DNA of 6,673 nt from JANRKG01 sp033763635 (GTDB taxonomy: Bacteria; Cyanobacteriota; Cyanobacteriia; GCF-001939115), in NCBI GenBank assembly GCA_033763635.1, contig JANRKG010000442.1:1-6673 (forward strand), read 5' to 3'. The first letter of the stretch is position 1. Each line of letters starts with the position of its first letter. The translations under genes and the position numbers were made by a program. Of this stretch, positions 1-6,368 are shown piece after piece. The notes beneath the pieces were generated by a model. The model had not been told where the DNA came from, made no database searches, and saw nothing but the letters and a program-made list of their open reading frames with translations.

Positions 1-58
1 CACCCCGGCCTACGGCCACCACTCCCAGGAGGGGATTAGAGTTAGCGCGTTTCCTCAT
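1..58 (-). other. Short unidentified ORF running off the left edge
   Basis: An ATG at 58-56 lies 11 nt after the stop of the UPF0175 gene and opens a frame that stays open to the window edge. It reads MRKRANSNPLLGVVAVGRG. I do not recognise it. It does not resemble the start of a DUF3368/PIN toxin, the usual partner of UPF0175, nor an HsdS subunit. The DNA under it is a GC-rich palindromic stretch, so the open frame may be incidental to an intergenic repeat. It might be the first codons of the next operon gene, but nineteen codons are too few to decide. Confidence 0.15.
7..34. repeat. GC-rich palindromic segment, possible intergenic repeat or terminator stem
   Basis: Two adjacent inverted repeats are visible. 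GGCC-TAC-GGCC spans 7-17. CCACTCC-CA-GGAGGGG spans 19-34, with seven-base arms and one mismatch. They lie 36-63 nt past the UPF0175 stop, where an operon terminator could sit. No T-run follows on the minus strand within the window, so a classical intrinsic terminator is not shown. CTCCCAGGAGGGG-like palindromes are, from memory, common dispersed intergenic elements in filamentous cyanobacteria, so a repeat is equally likely. Confidence 0.3.
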
Positions 59-69
59 GTGAAAGTAAA

Positions 70-351
70 TCAAGATCTTATGAATTTCTCTCGCTCTAAC
101 TGTTGCATCGTCAACATATCTTGTTCAAAATCGGCTTCGTCGTAATTGAGATATACTTCTTTGGCCTTCAGGAAAGCATCTGCATCCAATCGGGTTGGTA
201 ATCCCAGTAGCTCTCGGACTTTACCTGTGCTGATCGCTCCCTCCCGATAAGCTTCAACCACCATCATTTCCAGCAACTTCCGTTCTAAATCCCCCCACTT
301 CGCCTGTAGGTTGTGGGCAACACCATCAGGAATTTGAATTTGGATTTTCAT
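70..351 (-). CDS. UPF0175 family small protein (antitoxin-like, predicted helix-turn-helix)
   Basis: This 93-residue protein matches the UPF0175 family in length and layout. A short beta-like start (MKIQIQIPDG) leads into a helical segment, and residues 40-62 (ISTGKVRELLGL and on) have the look of a helix-turn-helix. An acidic helical tail follows. UPF0175 proteins are widespread in cyanobacteria and are usually encoded beside a DUF3368 PIN-domain ribonuclease, for which they are the presumed antitoxin. No PIN gene is visible here. The start ATG overlaps the stop of the DUF2281 gene (ATGA), and AAGGA lies about 10 nt upstream inside that gene. It is probably co-translated with its neighbour. 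DNA binding or toxin neutralisation is inferred from the family only. Confidence 0.85.
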   Translation of the reverse strand: MKIQIQIPDGVAHNLQAKWGDLERKLLEMMVVEAYREGAISTGKVRELLGLPTRLDADAFLKAKEVYLNYDEADFEQDMLTMQQLEREKFIRS

Positions 352-587
352 GTTGTTTTTTTCCTTATGGCATATAGATATCTATCATGATTTTCTGCTG
401 CATCCGAAATTCCAAGTTGAATCGGTTCAGACCCTAAATCCCAAATCGGATCAACTTCTGACGAGTTTTTAGATTTATCAGAAATCTGGAACTTCTGATA
501 TAGAAATTCTGCAAAATCTAAAACTTCTTGTTGTTTTTCCGGTGGCAAACTCTGAAGTTTTTCTAGCAAAGCCTCGGCAAGCGTCAT
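348..587 (-). CDS. DUF2281 family small protein (VapB-like antitoxin candidate)
   Basis: This is a 79-residue protein. Residues 1-34 form the DUF2281 signature (LLEKLQSLPPEKQQEVLDFA, then EFLYQKF), a helix-hairpin also seen in cyanobacterial VapB-type antitoxins. After a polar linker (about 35-46), the C-terminal tail carries DPIWDLGSEP and ENHDRYLY, a tail I associate with cyanobacterial antitoxins placed before PIN-domain VapC toxins. Such tails generally bind the toxin. The start is well supported by AGGAGG five bases upstream. No VapC follows. The next gene is UPF0175, joined by a 4-base ATGA overlap. Family membership is seen in the sequence, and the antitoxin role is inference. Confidence 0.82.
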   Translation of the reverse strand: MTLAEALLEKLQSLPPEKQQEVLDFAEFLYQKFQISDKSKNSSEVDPIWDLGSEPIQLGISDAAENHDRYLYAIRKKTT

Positions 588-647
588 CTAGACCTCCTGA
601 TACAGTTGGGAACTCTGTCTCGTAAGAGTAGAGAGGCGATTGGTCAT
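588..647 (-). CDS. 19-codon ORF filling the gap between the nucleotidyltransferase and DUF2281 genes
   Basis: The frame reads MTNRLSTLTRQSSQLYQEV. Its ATG (647-645) overlaps the stop of the nucleotidyltransferase gene as ATGA. Its TAG (590-588) abuts the ATG of the DUF2281 gene with no base between. It therefore occupies the whole intergenic gap in one frame. It could be a coupling micro-ORF that passes ribosomes from one gene to the next, or the truncated start of the HEPN gene that normally follows an MNT gene. It could also be chance. The peptide resembles nothing I know and shows no HEPN catalytic motif. Confidence 0.3.
   Translation of the reverse strand: MTNRLSTLTRQSSQLYQEV
593..598 (-). 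promoter_or_regulatory. Strong Shine-Dalgarno for the DUF2281 gene
   Basis: AGGAGG on the minus strand, five bases before the ATG at 587. It is the clearest ribosome binding site in the window and fixes the start of the DUF2281 gene. hsdR, hsdM and the 69-residue gene have only weak sites. It lies inside the last codons of the 19-codon ORF upstream, so ribosomes finishing that ORF would cross it. Confidence 0.75.
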
Positions 648-937
648 AGATAAATAACCTCAGATAACACACGCTCTCGAATTCTAGGCTTCAGCCCATT
701 TTTAGTCACAACATCTACTTTCATCCCCAGCACTTCGCCTAAATACTCCCTCAATTCAACCAGTTTGAACAACGTTGGAGCCTGGTGATAATCAATCAAG
801 ACATCTACATCGCTGGTCTCCGTTTGCTCTTGTCGAGCATAGGAACCGAAGATGCCCACCTCGCTCACCTGATAGACCTGCTGCAAGCGCGGTTTGATTT
901 GGAGCAATTGTTGTTTGACTTCCTCAAAAGTTTTCAT
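644..937 (-). CDS. Minimal nucleotidyltransferase (MNT domain, MntA-like), HEPN partner not seen
   Basis: From the ATG at 937 the protein has 97 residues, the usual size of a minimal nucleotidyltransferase. The catalytic signature G-S-X10-D-X-D is intact: GSYAR at 31-35 and DVD at 43-45. A third acidic residue is likely D75 in KVDVV. In characterised MNT/HEPN toxin-antitoxin pairs the MNT protein adenylylates and silences a HEPN ribonuclease, whose gene usually overlaps or follows. Here the next full gene is DUF2281, and no HEPN Rx4-6H protein is visible. Starts at 949 (ATG) and 982 (GTG) are possible, but the core domain begins at MKTFEEV. The gene begins 50 nt after the hsdM stop and probably shares its transcript. 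With all catalytic residues present it is likely active, but its target is unknown. Confidence 0.85.
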   Translation of the reverse strand: MKTFEEVKQQLLQIKPRLQQVYQVSEVGIFGSYARQEQTETSDVDVLIDYHQAPTLFKLVELREYLGEVLGMKVDVVTKNGLKPRIRERVLSEVIYL

Positions 938-987
938 ACCCTTTGTCATCTCTCTTTTATTGAAATGGGCGATCGGCTCCACCCTTC

Positions 988-2457
988 CTATTCTACGGTC
1001 GGCAATCCCACCGATGCACTCACAGCCTCCGCTGCATCTTCCCCGTCCAGCAATACCATCAGGGCTTCCATCTCCTTGGTGGCAATCCGCAACTTTTCCA
1101 TAATCTCGGCTGCGATCACCTCCGGTTCCGGCAGGTCATCCCCCGATTGCAAACTCTCATCCCGCAGCCAGGAAATATCGAGGTTTTCGTTCCGTTTGGC
1201 GATCGTCTCCCGCGTGAAGCAGCGGAAGCGCCCTTCCTCTCCGAGATCGACCCGTGGACTGCCCCCATTCGGGTCGTCCCCATAACACTGCTTGAATTGC
1301 GTGAAGTGGTCGGCGGTCAGGGGAATTCGTTTCCCAAAGCTGGGCATGTTGGTTCGCATATCGTAGAACCAGACAGCCTGGGTGTTGCCCTTTTCCGTCG
1401 TTCCCCGCTGGAAGAACAGCACATTGGTCTTAACTCCCTGCGCGTAGAAAATCCCGGTGGGCAGTCTCAGGATCGTGTGCAGGTTGCACTTGTCCATCAA
1501 ATCGGCGCGGATCGATCGCCCCTGCCCATCTTCAAACAGCACATTGTCCGGCAATACCACCGCTGCCCGTCCCCCCGGTTTCAGTCCCCGGTAGATGTGT
1601 TGCAGGAAAGCCAGTTGTTTGTTGGAGGTGGGATAGGTGAAATCGTCGCGGGTGGGCATGCCGCCGCCCTTCTTGGTGCCAAAGGGGGGATTGGTGAGAA
1701 TCACATGGGCCTTTGCCAGCTTCTGCCCCTGGGGGGAGAGGCTATCGCCCAGGGTGACGGCTCCTTCGATCCCATGCAACAGCATATTCATCAGCAAAAG
1801 CCGATGGGCATCCTGCACCAGTTCCATGCCATAAAATGCCTGTTGTTGCTGGAAGACCTGTTGGGCCTCGGTCCACTCAAAGGGATCGGTCTGCGATCGA
1901 ATGTAGCGATCGGCAGCGATGAGAAATCCTCCCGTCCCGGCAGCGGGGTCTTGAATCAACTCGCCCACCTGGGGTTGGATCAGGGCCACCATGCAATCGA
2001 TGAGGGGCCGGGGGGTGAAATACTGTCCCGCTCCCGACTTTTTCTCGTCAGCGTTCTTCTGGAGCAACCCTTCGTACAGGTCGCCAAACTCGTCTCGATG
2101 CTCTGAGAACCAGTCCAGTTCGTCAATGCTCTGCACCAGTTTCTTGAGGATGCGGGGCTGCTTCAGGGACGTTTGGGCATTGGCGAAGATGGCTTGCAGC
2201 CGCTGGGATGAACTGCCTGAACCGAGTTGGAGGAGGAGCGATCGGTAGAAGGTGAGTTGCTCGATTCCATCCTCTTTCACCAAGTCTGCCCAGCGGAATC
2301 CCTGGGGTAGCTGGGTTTCGGTGCCCGTCTCCTGGGCCATCTTCAGAAACAGCAAGTAGGTCAACTCTGTGACGTATTGCAAGTAGGTGATGCCATCATC
2401 GCGAAGAACATGGCAGAGGTTCCAGAGCTTTTGAACAATATCAGAGGTAACGGTCAT
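988..2457 (-). CDS. hsdM: Type I restriction-modification DNA methyltransferase subunit HsdM
   Basis: This 489-residue protein is the modification subunit of a type I restriction system. It transfers methyl from S-adenosylmethionine to N6 of adenine in the site chosen by HsdS, and forms part of both the methylase (M2S) and the full R2M2S complex. Residues 1 to about 130 form the helical HsdM N-terminal domain. The N6 methylase core follows, with GQYFTPR at 144-150, SAM-binding motif I DPAAGTGGF at 170-178 and catalytic motif IV NPPF at 256-259. The C-terminal part (about 425-470) is helical and charged, as expected for contact with HsdS. Length is normal and no motif is broken. The start at 2457 lacks a clear Shine-Dalgarno and lies 14 nt after the preceding small gene, suggesting coupling. 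No hsdS follows within the window. Confidence 0.96.
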   Translation of the reverse strand: MTVTSDIVQKLWNLCHVLRDDGITYLQYVTELTYLLFLKMAQETGTETQLPQGFRWADLVKEDGIEQLTFYRSLLLQLGSGSSSQRLQAIFANAQTSLKQPRILKKLVQSIDELDWFSEHRDEFGDLYEGLLQKNADEKKSGAGQYFTPRPLIDCMVALIQPQVGELIQDPAAGTGGFLIAADRYIRSQTDPFEWTEAQQVFQQQQAFYGMELVQDAHRLLLMNMLLHGIEGAVTLGDSLSPQGQKLAKAHVILTNPPFGTKKGGGMPTRDDFTYPTSNKQLAFLQHIYRGLKPGGRAAVVLPDNVLFEDGQGRSIRADLMDKCNLHTILRLPTGIFYAQGVKTNVLFFQRGTTEKGNTQAVWFYDMRTNMPSFGKRIPLTADHFTQFKQCYGDDPNGGSPRVDLGEEGRFRCFTRETIAKRNENLDISWLRDESLQSGDDLPEPEVIAAEIMEKLRIATKEMEALMVLLDGEDAAEAVSASVGLPTVE

Positions 2458-2471
2458 GGGATTGTTGTCAT

Positions 2472-2681
2472 CTATGCTTGCTTCATCACCCGTACTGAAC
2501 GCAAATGTAATAGAGATAAAAACTCTGCGAGTTCAACCAATCCCTCTGCCTCTTGTCGTTCCATTGGAGACAGAGGATAGCCACCATCCTGGCGATCCAA
2601 CAAAAATTGGAGGCGGGCTTGGACCGCTTCTGGTAACTGAAATTGGGTGAGTTCAATTGGAATTTCAATAACTTCCGGCAT
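2472..2681 (-). CDS. 69-residue antitoxin-like protein of unknown function between hsdR and hsdM
   Basis: Taken from the ATG at 2681, the protein is small and acidic. It has a beta-like start (MPEVIEIPIEL), then LPEAVQARLQFLLDRQ (16-31), then a helical stretch with ERQEAEGLVELAEFLSLL (41-58). From memory this layout recurs in small cyanobacterial proteins encoded just before HNH or PIN nucleases, and would suit an antitoxin-type partner. That is recollection, not a search result. Its stop is 14 nt before the hsdM start, so it is probably co-translated with hsdM. A GTG at 2732 would add 17 residues but has no ribosome binding site. The 2681 start has only a weak one, so the exact start is uncertain. 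No toxin gene adjoins it. A role in controlling or stabilising the restriction complex is speculation. Confidence 0.72.
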   Translation of the reverse strand: MPEVIEIPIELTQFQLPEAVQARLQFLLDRQDGGYPLSPMERQEAEGLVELAEFLSLLHLRSVRVMKQA

Positions 2682-2700
2682 AGAGTCATTCACTGAGGCT

Positions 2701-2750
2701 AGTGTAAGCCTATTGTAGGCGAAAGAATTCACAGGAGATACACAGGATAG
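2701..2750 (-). promoter_or_regulatory. Possible regulatory segment between hsdR and the small gene
   Basis: The 102-nt spacer after hsdR contains a perfect inverted repeat GCCTA-TTG-TAGGC (2708-2720). Read on the minus strand it includes TACAAT (2717-2712), a good match to a -10 box about 30 nt before the small gene's start. Just upstream, CACAGGA occurs twice (2730-2736 and 2741-2747), offset by 11 bases, about one helical turn. No convincing -35 box is seen. This could be an internal promoter with an operator allowing hsdM expression apart from hsdR, but each element alone could be chance. Confidence 0.22.
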
Positions 2751-2783
2751 GTCATTTGAACTGAACGATCTGCTTTCCGTCAG

Positions 2784-5700
2784 CTATCCCACATCCGGTT
2801 GCCACAGCCGATCGCTAATTGACTGCAAAATCTCATCCAGTCGGTTGTCGAACACCTTATTGAGTCGATCGAACCCACCCCCACTGGTCTTGAACTCCCC
2901 TTTGTCCAGGGCTTCGCGATCGACCACAATCTCAACCTTCAACTGCTTGCCGATCCGCTCCAACCACTTGCGCTGGGGCGTACTCCAGTTCTGGCTAGCG
3001 AGAACCTTCTGAATCGCCCGATCCACCCGTTCGCCGTAGGGAATAAGGGCATCTCCCAGGGCAGCCTGTCGGATAAACCCGATGATGGAAGCCGCAATAT
3101 CTTCGTTCGTAGCATCTCTCCAGGCCGCTTGCAGGGCTGTTTCGCTGTAACCAGCGCGATCGAGGAGCATCCGCAATTCTTTCAGTTGCGATCGGGTCAG
3201 GTCACGGGGCCTCTGGACCACCACCATCAGGGCTGCGATCTCATTCTGGTTGTTCTGGAGGAATGACTTGAAGCTGTCTAAATAATCCTGCGGCCTGTCA
3301 TAGGAAACTCCTGCTTCGGAAACCCCATACCCCCGCTCAATGCCCCGCAACTCATCCGAATGATAGGAGATCAGCAGAGGCCGTGTGCCCCCATCTTTGA
3401 GGTCAAGAATCTGAGCGATCGTCTGCCGTTGCTGAAACCACTCCCTGACTTGTTCGGGGGTGCTTTGTTTCAGATGGGCCATTGCTTCTGGGAGCGACAT
3501 CCCAGCGATCGTTTCTAATTGCTCCCGGTTGGCATCGCTCAGGTGTCTGCGTTTTCGTTGGAGCTTTGCCAGCAGTTGGTTCACAATTCCCTCTAACGCG
3601 GTGGAATCCGTGACGCTGCCCAACTCCTCCACTAACTGGGTGAACGAGAGATTGGGGTTTACTGCGATCGGTTTCATGGTGGAAACGGGGGCGATCGCCT
3701 CATAAAGCCGGACGGCATCAAAGATCCGAAAGACCTGTTTCTGGCTGCCATCGTCAAAGGTGCAAAGTCGGGTGGCACGGCCCAACATCTGCTCATAGAG
3801 AATCCGGGAATTGACCCGTCGCAGAAAGACCAGATTGCAAATTGCAGGGATATCGATACCAGTGGTCAAGAGATCTACTGTAACTGCAATCTTGGGATTG
3901 ACTTCATTACGAAACTTGCGAATCCGTTCCAGAGGTTTATCTGCTTTCCCGGTGATTTTGACCACCGCATCATCTTCAATGCTCCCATATTGCTCCTCTA
4001 GAGCCTTCTTGAGCAACGCAACTACCATATCTGCATGAGGATCGGTGGCACAGAAGATCAGGGTCTTTTCTGGCAGCGAGGGGTCCAGATAGTGCTGGGC
4101 TAACGCTTCACACACCACCCGATTGAATTCCTCGGTGATGACCTGCCGATTAAACTGCTCCACCTCCAGCTTCACTTCATCGGGAGCGTGAACCAGATCA
4201 ATCTGGCCCGTCTGAGGATTGAAAAATTCCATTGGGTCGCCCGGATTCCAGATCATGCCTGCTTCAGAGAGCCTGGTTTGGATCTGGTAGGGCGGTTCGT
4301 GATCAATCAACCAGCCATCAATCACCGCTTCCCGGTAACTGTAGGTGTAGACAGGTTCTCCAAAGATCTGGGTGGTATGCAGGGCCGGAGTTGCAGTCAG
4401 GCCAATTTTCACCGCATCAAACTGGTCTAACACTCGACGGTATTTGGAGATGTAGTCATTGAAGTCCCGAAAAGTCAACTCGCTCTCACTCAACTCCCGA
4501 TCGAGCAGATAGCCCCGATGACACTCATCCACCACAATGCAGTCATAGAGATCCGCACTGATCCCCGTAATTTCATCACTGGGATACAAAATGCGCTTCA
4601 CCATTCCCTGGATGGTGGCAATGTGGATCTTCGTGTCCGGTTCTGGCTCCGTGTCCTTCAACTCCTTAATTTCAAAGATGTCCGCAAAGCTCTGAAGATT
4701 TTCCATCCGGGAATCTTTGAAGGCATTGGTGGTTTGTTCGCCTAGAGCCGTGCGATCGACCAGAAACAGAATCCGTCGAAACCGCCTGGTCTTTAGCAAG
4801 CGATAGACCAGAGCAATGCAAGTTCGGGTCTTTCCCGTCCCCGTTGCCATCGCTACCAGCAGCGATCGCTGTTGGGTTGCGAGAACCGCTTCGATCGTTT
4901 GAATCGCTCGAATCTGGTAATCCCGCAGCTCCAGCCCATCGTTGAAACCTTCTTGCGCCAATCGTTGATGGGCTTGTTCAATGTTCTGGGCCAGGGTCTC
5001 TACCAATCCCTGGGGACTGTACCAGCTTTGGAGGGGATGACGGAGATTCGTCGGACGGCGCAGATCGCAGAACCAGATACCACTCTTGGTCTGGATTTGT
5101 TCGATAAACGCCCGTCCATTCGTGGCAAACACAAACGGCACCTTGAATTCTCCCCAGGGTCCATCCGGGAGATGCTCATCTCCTTTGATCTGATAGCTGC
5201 GACTGTACCGCTTGGCCTGATCGATCGCCCCTGAAACATCCGTGCTTTGCCGCTTGGCCTCCACGACCGCAATCACCTGAAGGCCCACAAATAAGGCATA
5301 GTCCGCCCGTCCTTCTCCCACAGGCCACTCAGCAATCGCCAGGTTCCGCCCTTTTTGAGGGCGAGTACCCTTCTGATAGGTCAGTTCTTCCGAGTCCACC
5401 TCCCATCCCACCGATCGCAATTGGGCATCAATGCGCCGTCTGGTTTCTCGCTCATCTAACAGGACTTTGCTCTCGGCGGCTTGCGCCTGAGCGATCGTTT
5501 GTTGGATGACCTGCTGGGGTTCATTGCTGGCCTGGGCCTGAAGTTGCTCCAGGTGGGCTTGCACTTCTTGAGCCTTCGCCTCTGCTTCCCTGGCGAGTTC
5601 CTCTGCTGAAATCCGCCGCTGGGCTTCTTCCTGTCTTGCGACTTCCGCCATCATGGCTACGGATTGAGTGGCTTGCATTTCGGCTCGGAGCCGTTCCAGT

Positions 5701-6152
5701 TCTTGTTGTAGCGCGATCGTCTCCACTCGTGGATCAGGGGGTGGAATAAATGGCCCTGGATTAAAGTCAGGCTGTCGGGCAAAAACACGATGAAACCAGA
5801 TTCCCAGCGATCGGGCATACTTTAGGCAACTAAGAGCCATCCGCTGATTACTGGCGAGACTATGGGTTGCCTCGTTCCCCACTTTCCGGAGTTCATGGAA
5901 TAAACTATCTACCTCACCCTTGAGCACACCCCGATCGCGGAGTCGCCTCAACAGGTCTACTTGCTTTTCATCCGGTGAACTGTACAGCCCCACATTGGCG
6001 GCTGTTAATTGGGCCAGCACCTCCCCAAATTGCCGCAACTTAATCAGACAGGTATTGGGGTCTTCCGCGAAATATTTCTCAGCCAAAGATCCCAGGCGTA
6101 CCAGTTGGGGATCGTGAGCAGATAGGAATGAAAAATTGGGTGAGGCGGTCAT
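2784..6152 (-). CDS. hsdR: Type I restriction endonuclease/translocase subunit HsdR (EcoEI-like)
   Basis: This intact 1122-residue motor and nuclease subunit binds the HsdM/HsdS methylase, pulls unmethylated DNA using ATP, and cuts at a distance. An N-terminal DUF4145-type helical domain (about 20-125, with HELRKVGNEATH at 86-97) is followed by a charged, Glu/Gln/Ala-rich coiled coil (about 143-235). The PD-(D/E)XK nuclease comes next, with D284 and E298-A-K300. The superfamily 2 helicase shows Walker A MATGTGKT (435-442), DECH (542-545), TATP (586-589) and QMLGRATRL (788-796). The rest matches the EcoEI-type R subunit C-terminal domain. All catalytic residues expected are present. The ATG at 6152 has only a weak site (AGG, five bases upstream), but the protein start fits the family. 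It is the first gene of the minus-strand set. Dense CGATCG sites suggest long residence in a cyanobacterial genome. Confidence 0.97.
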   Translation of the reverse strand: MTASPNFSFLSAHDPQLVRLGSLAEKYFAEDPNTCLIKLRQFGEVLAQLTAANVGLYSSPDEKQVDLLRRLRDRGVLKGEVDSLFHELRKVGNEATHSLASNQRMALSCLKYARSLGIWFHRVFARQPDFNPGPFIPPPDPRVETIALQQELERLRAEMQATQSVAMMAEVARQEEAQRRISAEELAREAEAKAQEVQAHLEQLQAQASNEPQQVIQQTIAQAQAAESKVLLDERETRRRIDAQLRSVGWEVDSEELTYQKGTRPQKGRNLAIAEWPVGEGRADYALFVGLQVIAVVEAKRQSTDVSGAIDQAKRYSRSYQIKGDEHLPDGPWGEFKVPFVFATNGRAFIEQIQTKSGIWFCDLRRPTNLRHPLQSWYSPQGLVETLAQNIEQAHQRLAQEGFNDGLELRDYQIRAIQTIEAVLATQQRSLLVAMATGTGKTRTCIALVYRLLKTRRFRRILFLVDRTALGEQTTNAFKDSRMENLQSFADIFEIKELKDTEPEPDTKIHIATIQGMVKRILYPSDEITGISADLYDCIVVDECHRGYLLDRELSESELTFRDFNDYISKYRRVLDQFDAVKIGLTATPALHTTQIFGEPVYTYSYREAVIDGWLIDHEPPYQIQTRLSEAGMIWNPGDPMEFFNPQTGQIDLVHAPDEVKLEVEQFNRQVITEEFNRVVCEALAQHYLDPSLPEKTLIFCATDPHADMVVALLKKALEEQYGSIEDDAVVKITGKADKPLERIRKFRNEVNPKIAVTVDLLTTGIDIPAICNLVFLRRVNSRILYEQMLGRATRLCTFDDGSQKQVFRIFDAVRLYEAIAPVSTMKPIAVNPNLSFTQLVEELGSVTDSTALEGIVNQLLAKLQRKRRHLSDANREQLETIAGMSLPEAMAHLKQSTPEQVREWFQQRQTIAQILDLKDGGTRPLLISYHSDELRGIERGYGVSEAGVSYDRPQDYLDSFKSFLQNNQNEIAALMVVVQRPRDLTRSQLKELRMLLDRAGYSETALQAAWRDATNEDIAASIIGFIRQAALGDALIPYGERVDRAIQKVLASQNWSTPQRKWLERIGKQLKVEIVVDREALDKGEFKTSGGGFDRLNKVFDNRLDEILQSISDRLWQPDVG

Positions 6153-6207
6153 TGTTGCCTATGCAAGAGGACATGCTTCTCTTTTAGATTCCCCATTGCG
6201 GGTGGCT

Positions 6208-6236
6208 TTATAACTTGATTCGCGAATAATCTTGAA
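6208..6236 (-). promoter_or_regulatory. Candidate hsdR promoter with palindrome in the spacer
   Basis: On the minus strand TTCAAG (6236-6231) and TTATAA (6213-6208) are 17 nt apart, acceptable as weak -35 and good -10 boxes. The expected start of transcription would leave a leader of roughly 45-50 nt before the hsdR ATG. The spacer contains the perfect 10-base palindrome ATTCGCGAAT (6218-6227), placed where a repressor could block polymerase. The arrangement is visible. Promoter function is inferred, and the -35 match is only partial. Confidence 0.3.
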
Positions 6237-6366
6237 TGTCCAGCTTGTTTATTCTACCGAGGAAAAAACTCTCACTGCCACCTATTGGGCGTTAGGAGAA
6301 CCCAGTGAAAAGCTTGATTTAATGCTGAATGTGTCTCTTCAGCAAATCCAAACGTTTCTCCAATAG
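6214..6366 (+). pseudogene. Unidentified protein-like fragment, possible 3' end of a decayed gene
   Basis: After an in-frame TAA at 6211-6213 this plus-strand frame stays open for 50 codons and ends in TAG at 6364. The part from 6244 (LVYSTEEKTLTATYWALGEP, then EKLDLMLNVSLQQIQTFLQ) has a natural-looking residue mix and codon choice. There is no ATG near its beginning (TTG at 6232 is the best early start) and no ribosome binding site. It therefore looks more like the tail of a broken gene than a functional one. I cannot assign a family. It overlaps the proposed hsdR promoter on the other strand. Confidence 0.28.
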
Positions 6367-6368
6367 TT

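Noticed and set aside
478..672. Minus-strand 64-codon frame between the nucleotidyltransferase and DUF2281 genes, considered as the missing HEPN partner
   Set aside because: It overlaps most of the DUF2281 gene in another frame, is rich in Cys/Arg/Ser shadow residues, and has no HEPN Rx4-6H motif.
644..982. Longer nucleotidyltransferase starting at the GTG at 982
   Set aside because: The extra 15 residues are not typical of the domain. The ATG at 937 gives the usual 97-residue length.
785..1285. Plus-strand open frame of 166 codons across the hsdM end and nucleotidyltransferase start
   Set aside because: It spans two well-supported minus-strand genes, has a serine/arginine-rich shadow composition and matches no family.
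1147..2106. Long plus-strand open frame (319 codons) opposite hsdM
   Set aside because: It lies wholly antisense to hsdM, whose methylase motifs are intact. The translation is low in recognisable structure and arises from the GC-rich codon pattern of the real gene.
3691..4869. Repeated GCGATCGC/CGATCG motifs considered as a repeat array or CRISPR-like element
   Set aside because: They are short, irregularly spaced, inside hsdR codons, and match the HIP1 motif known in cyanobacterial genomes. No CRISPR array is present in the window.
4872..5234. Plus-strand open frame of 120 codons inside hsdR
   Set aside because: It is antisense to the HsdR stretch running from the nuclease domain to the start of the helicase domain, which is continuous and full of motifs.
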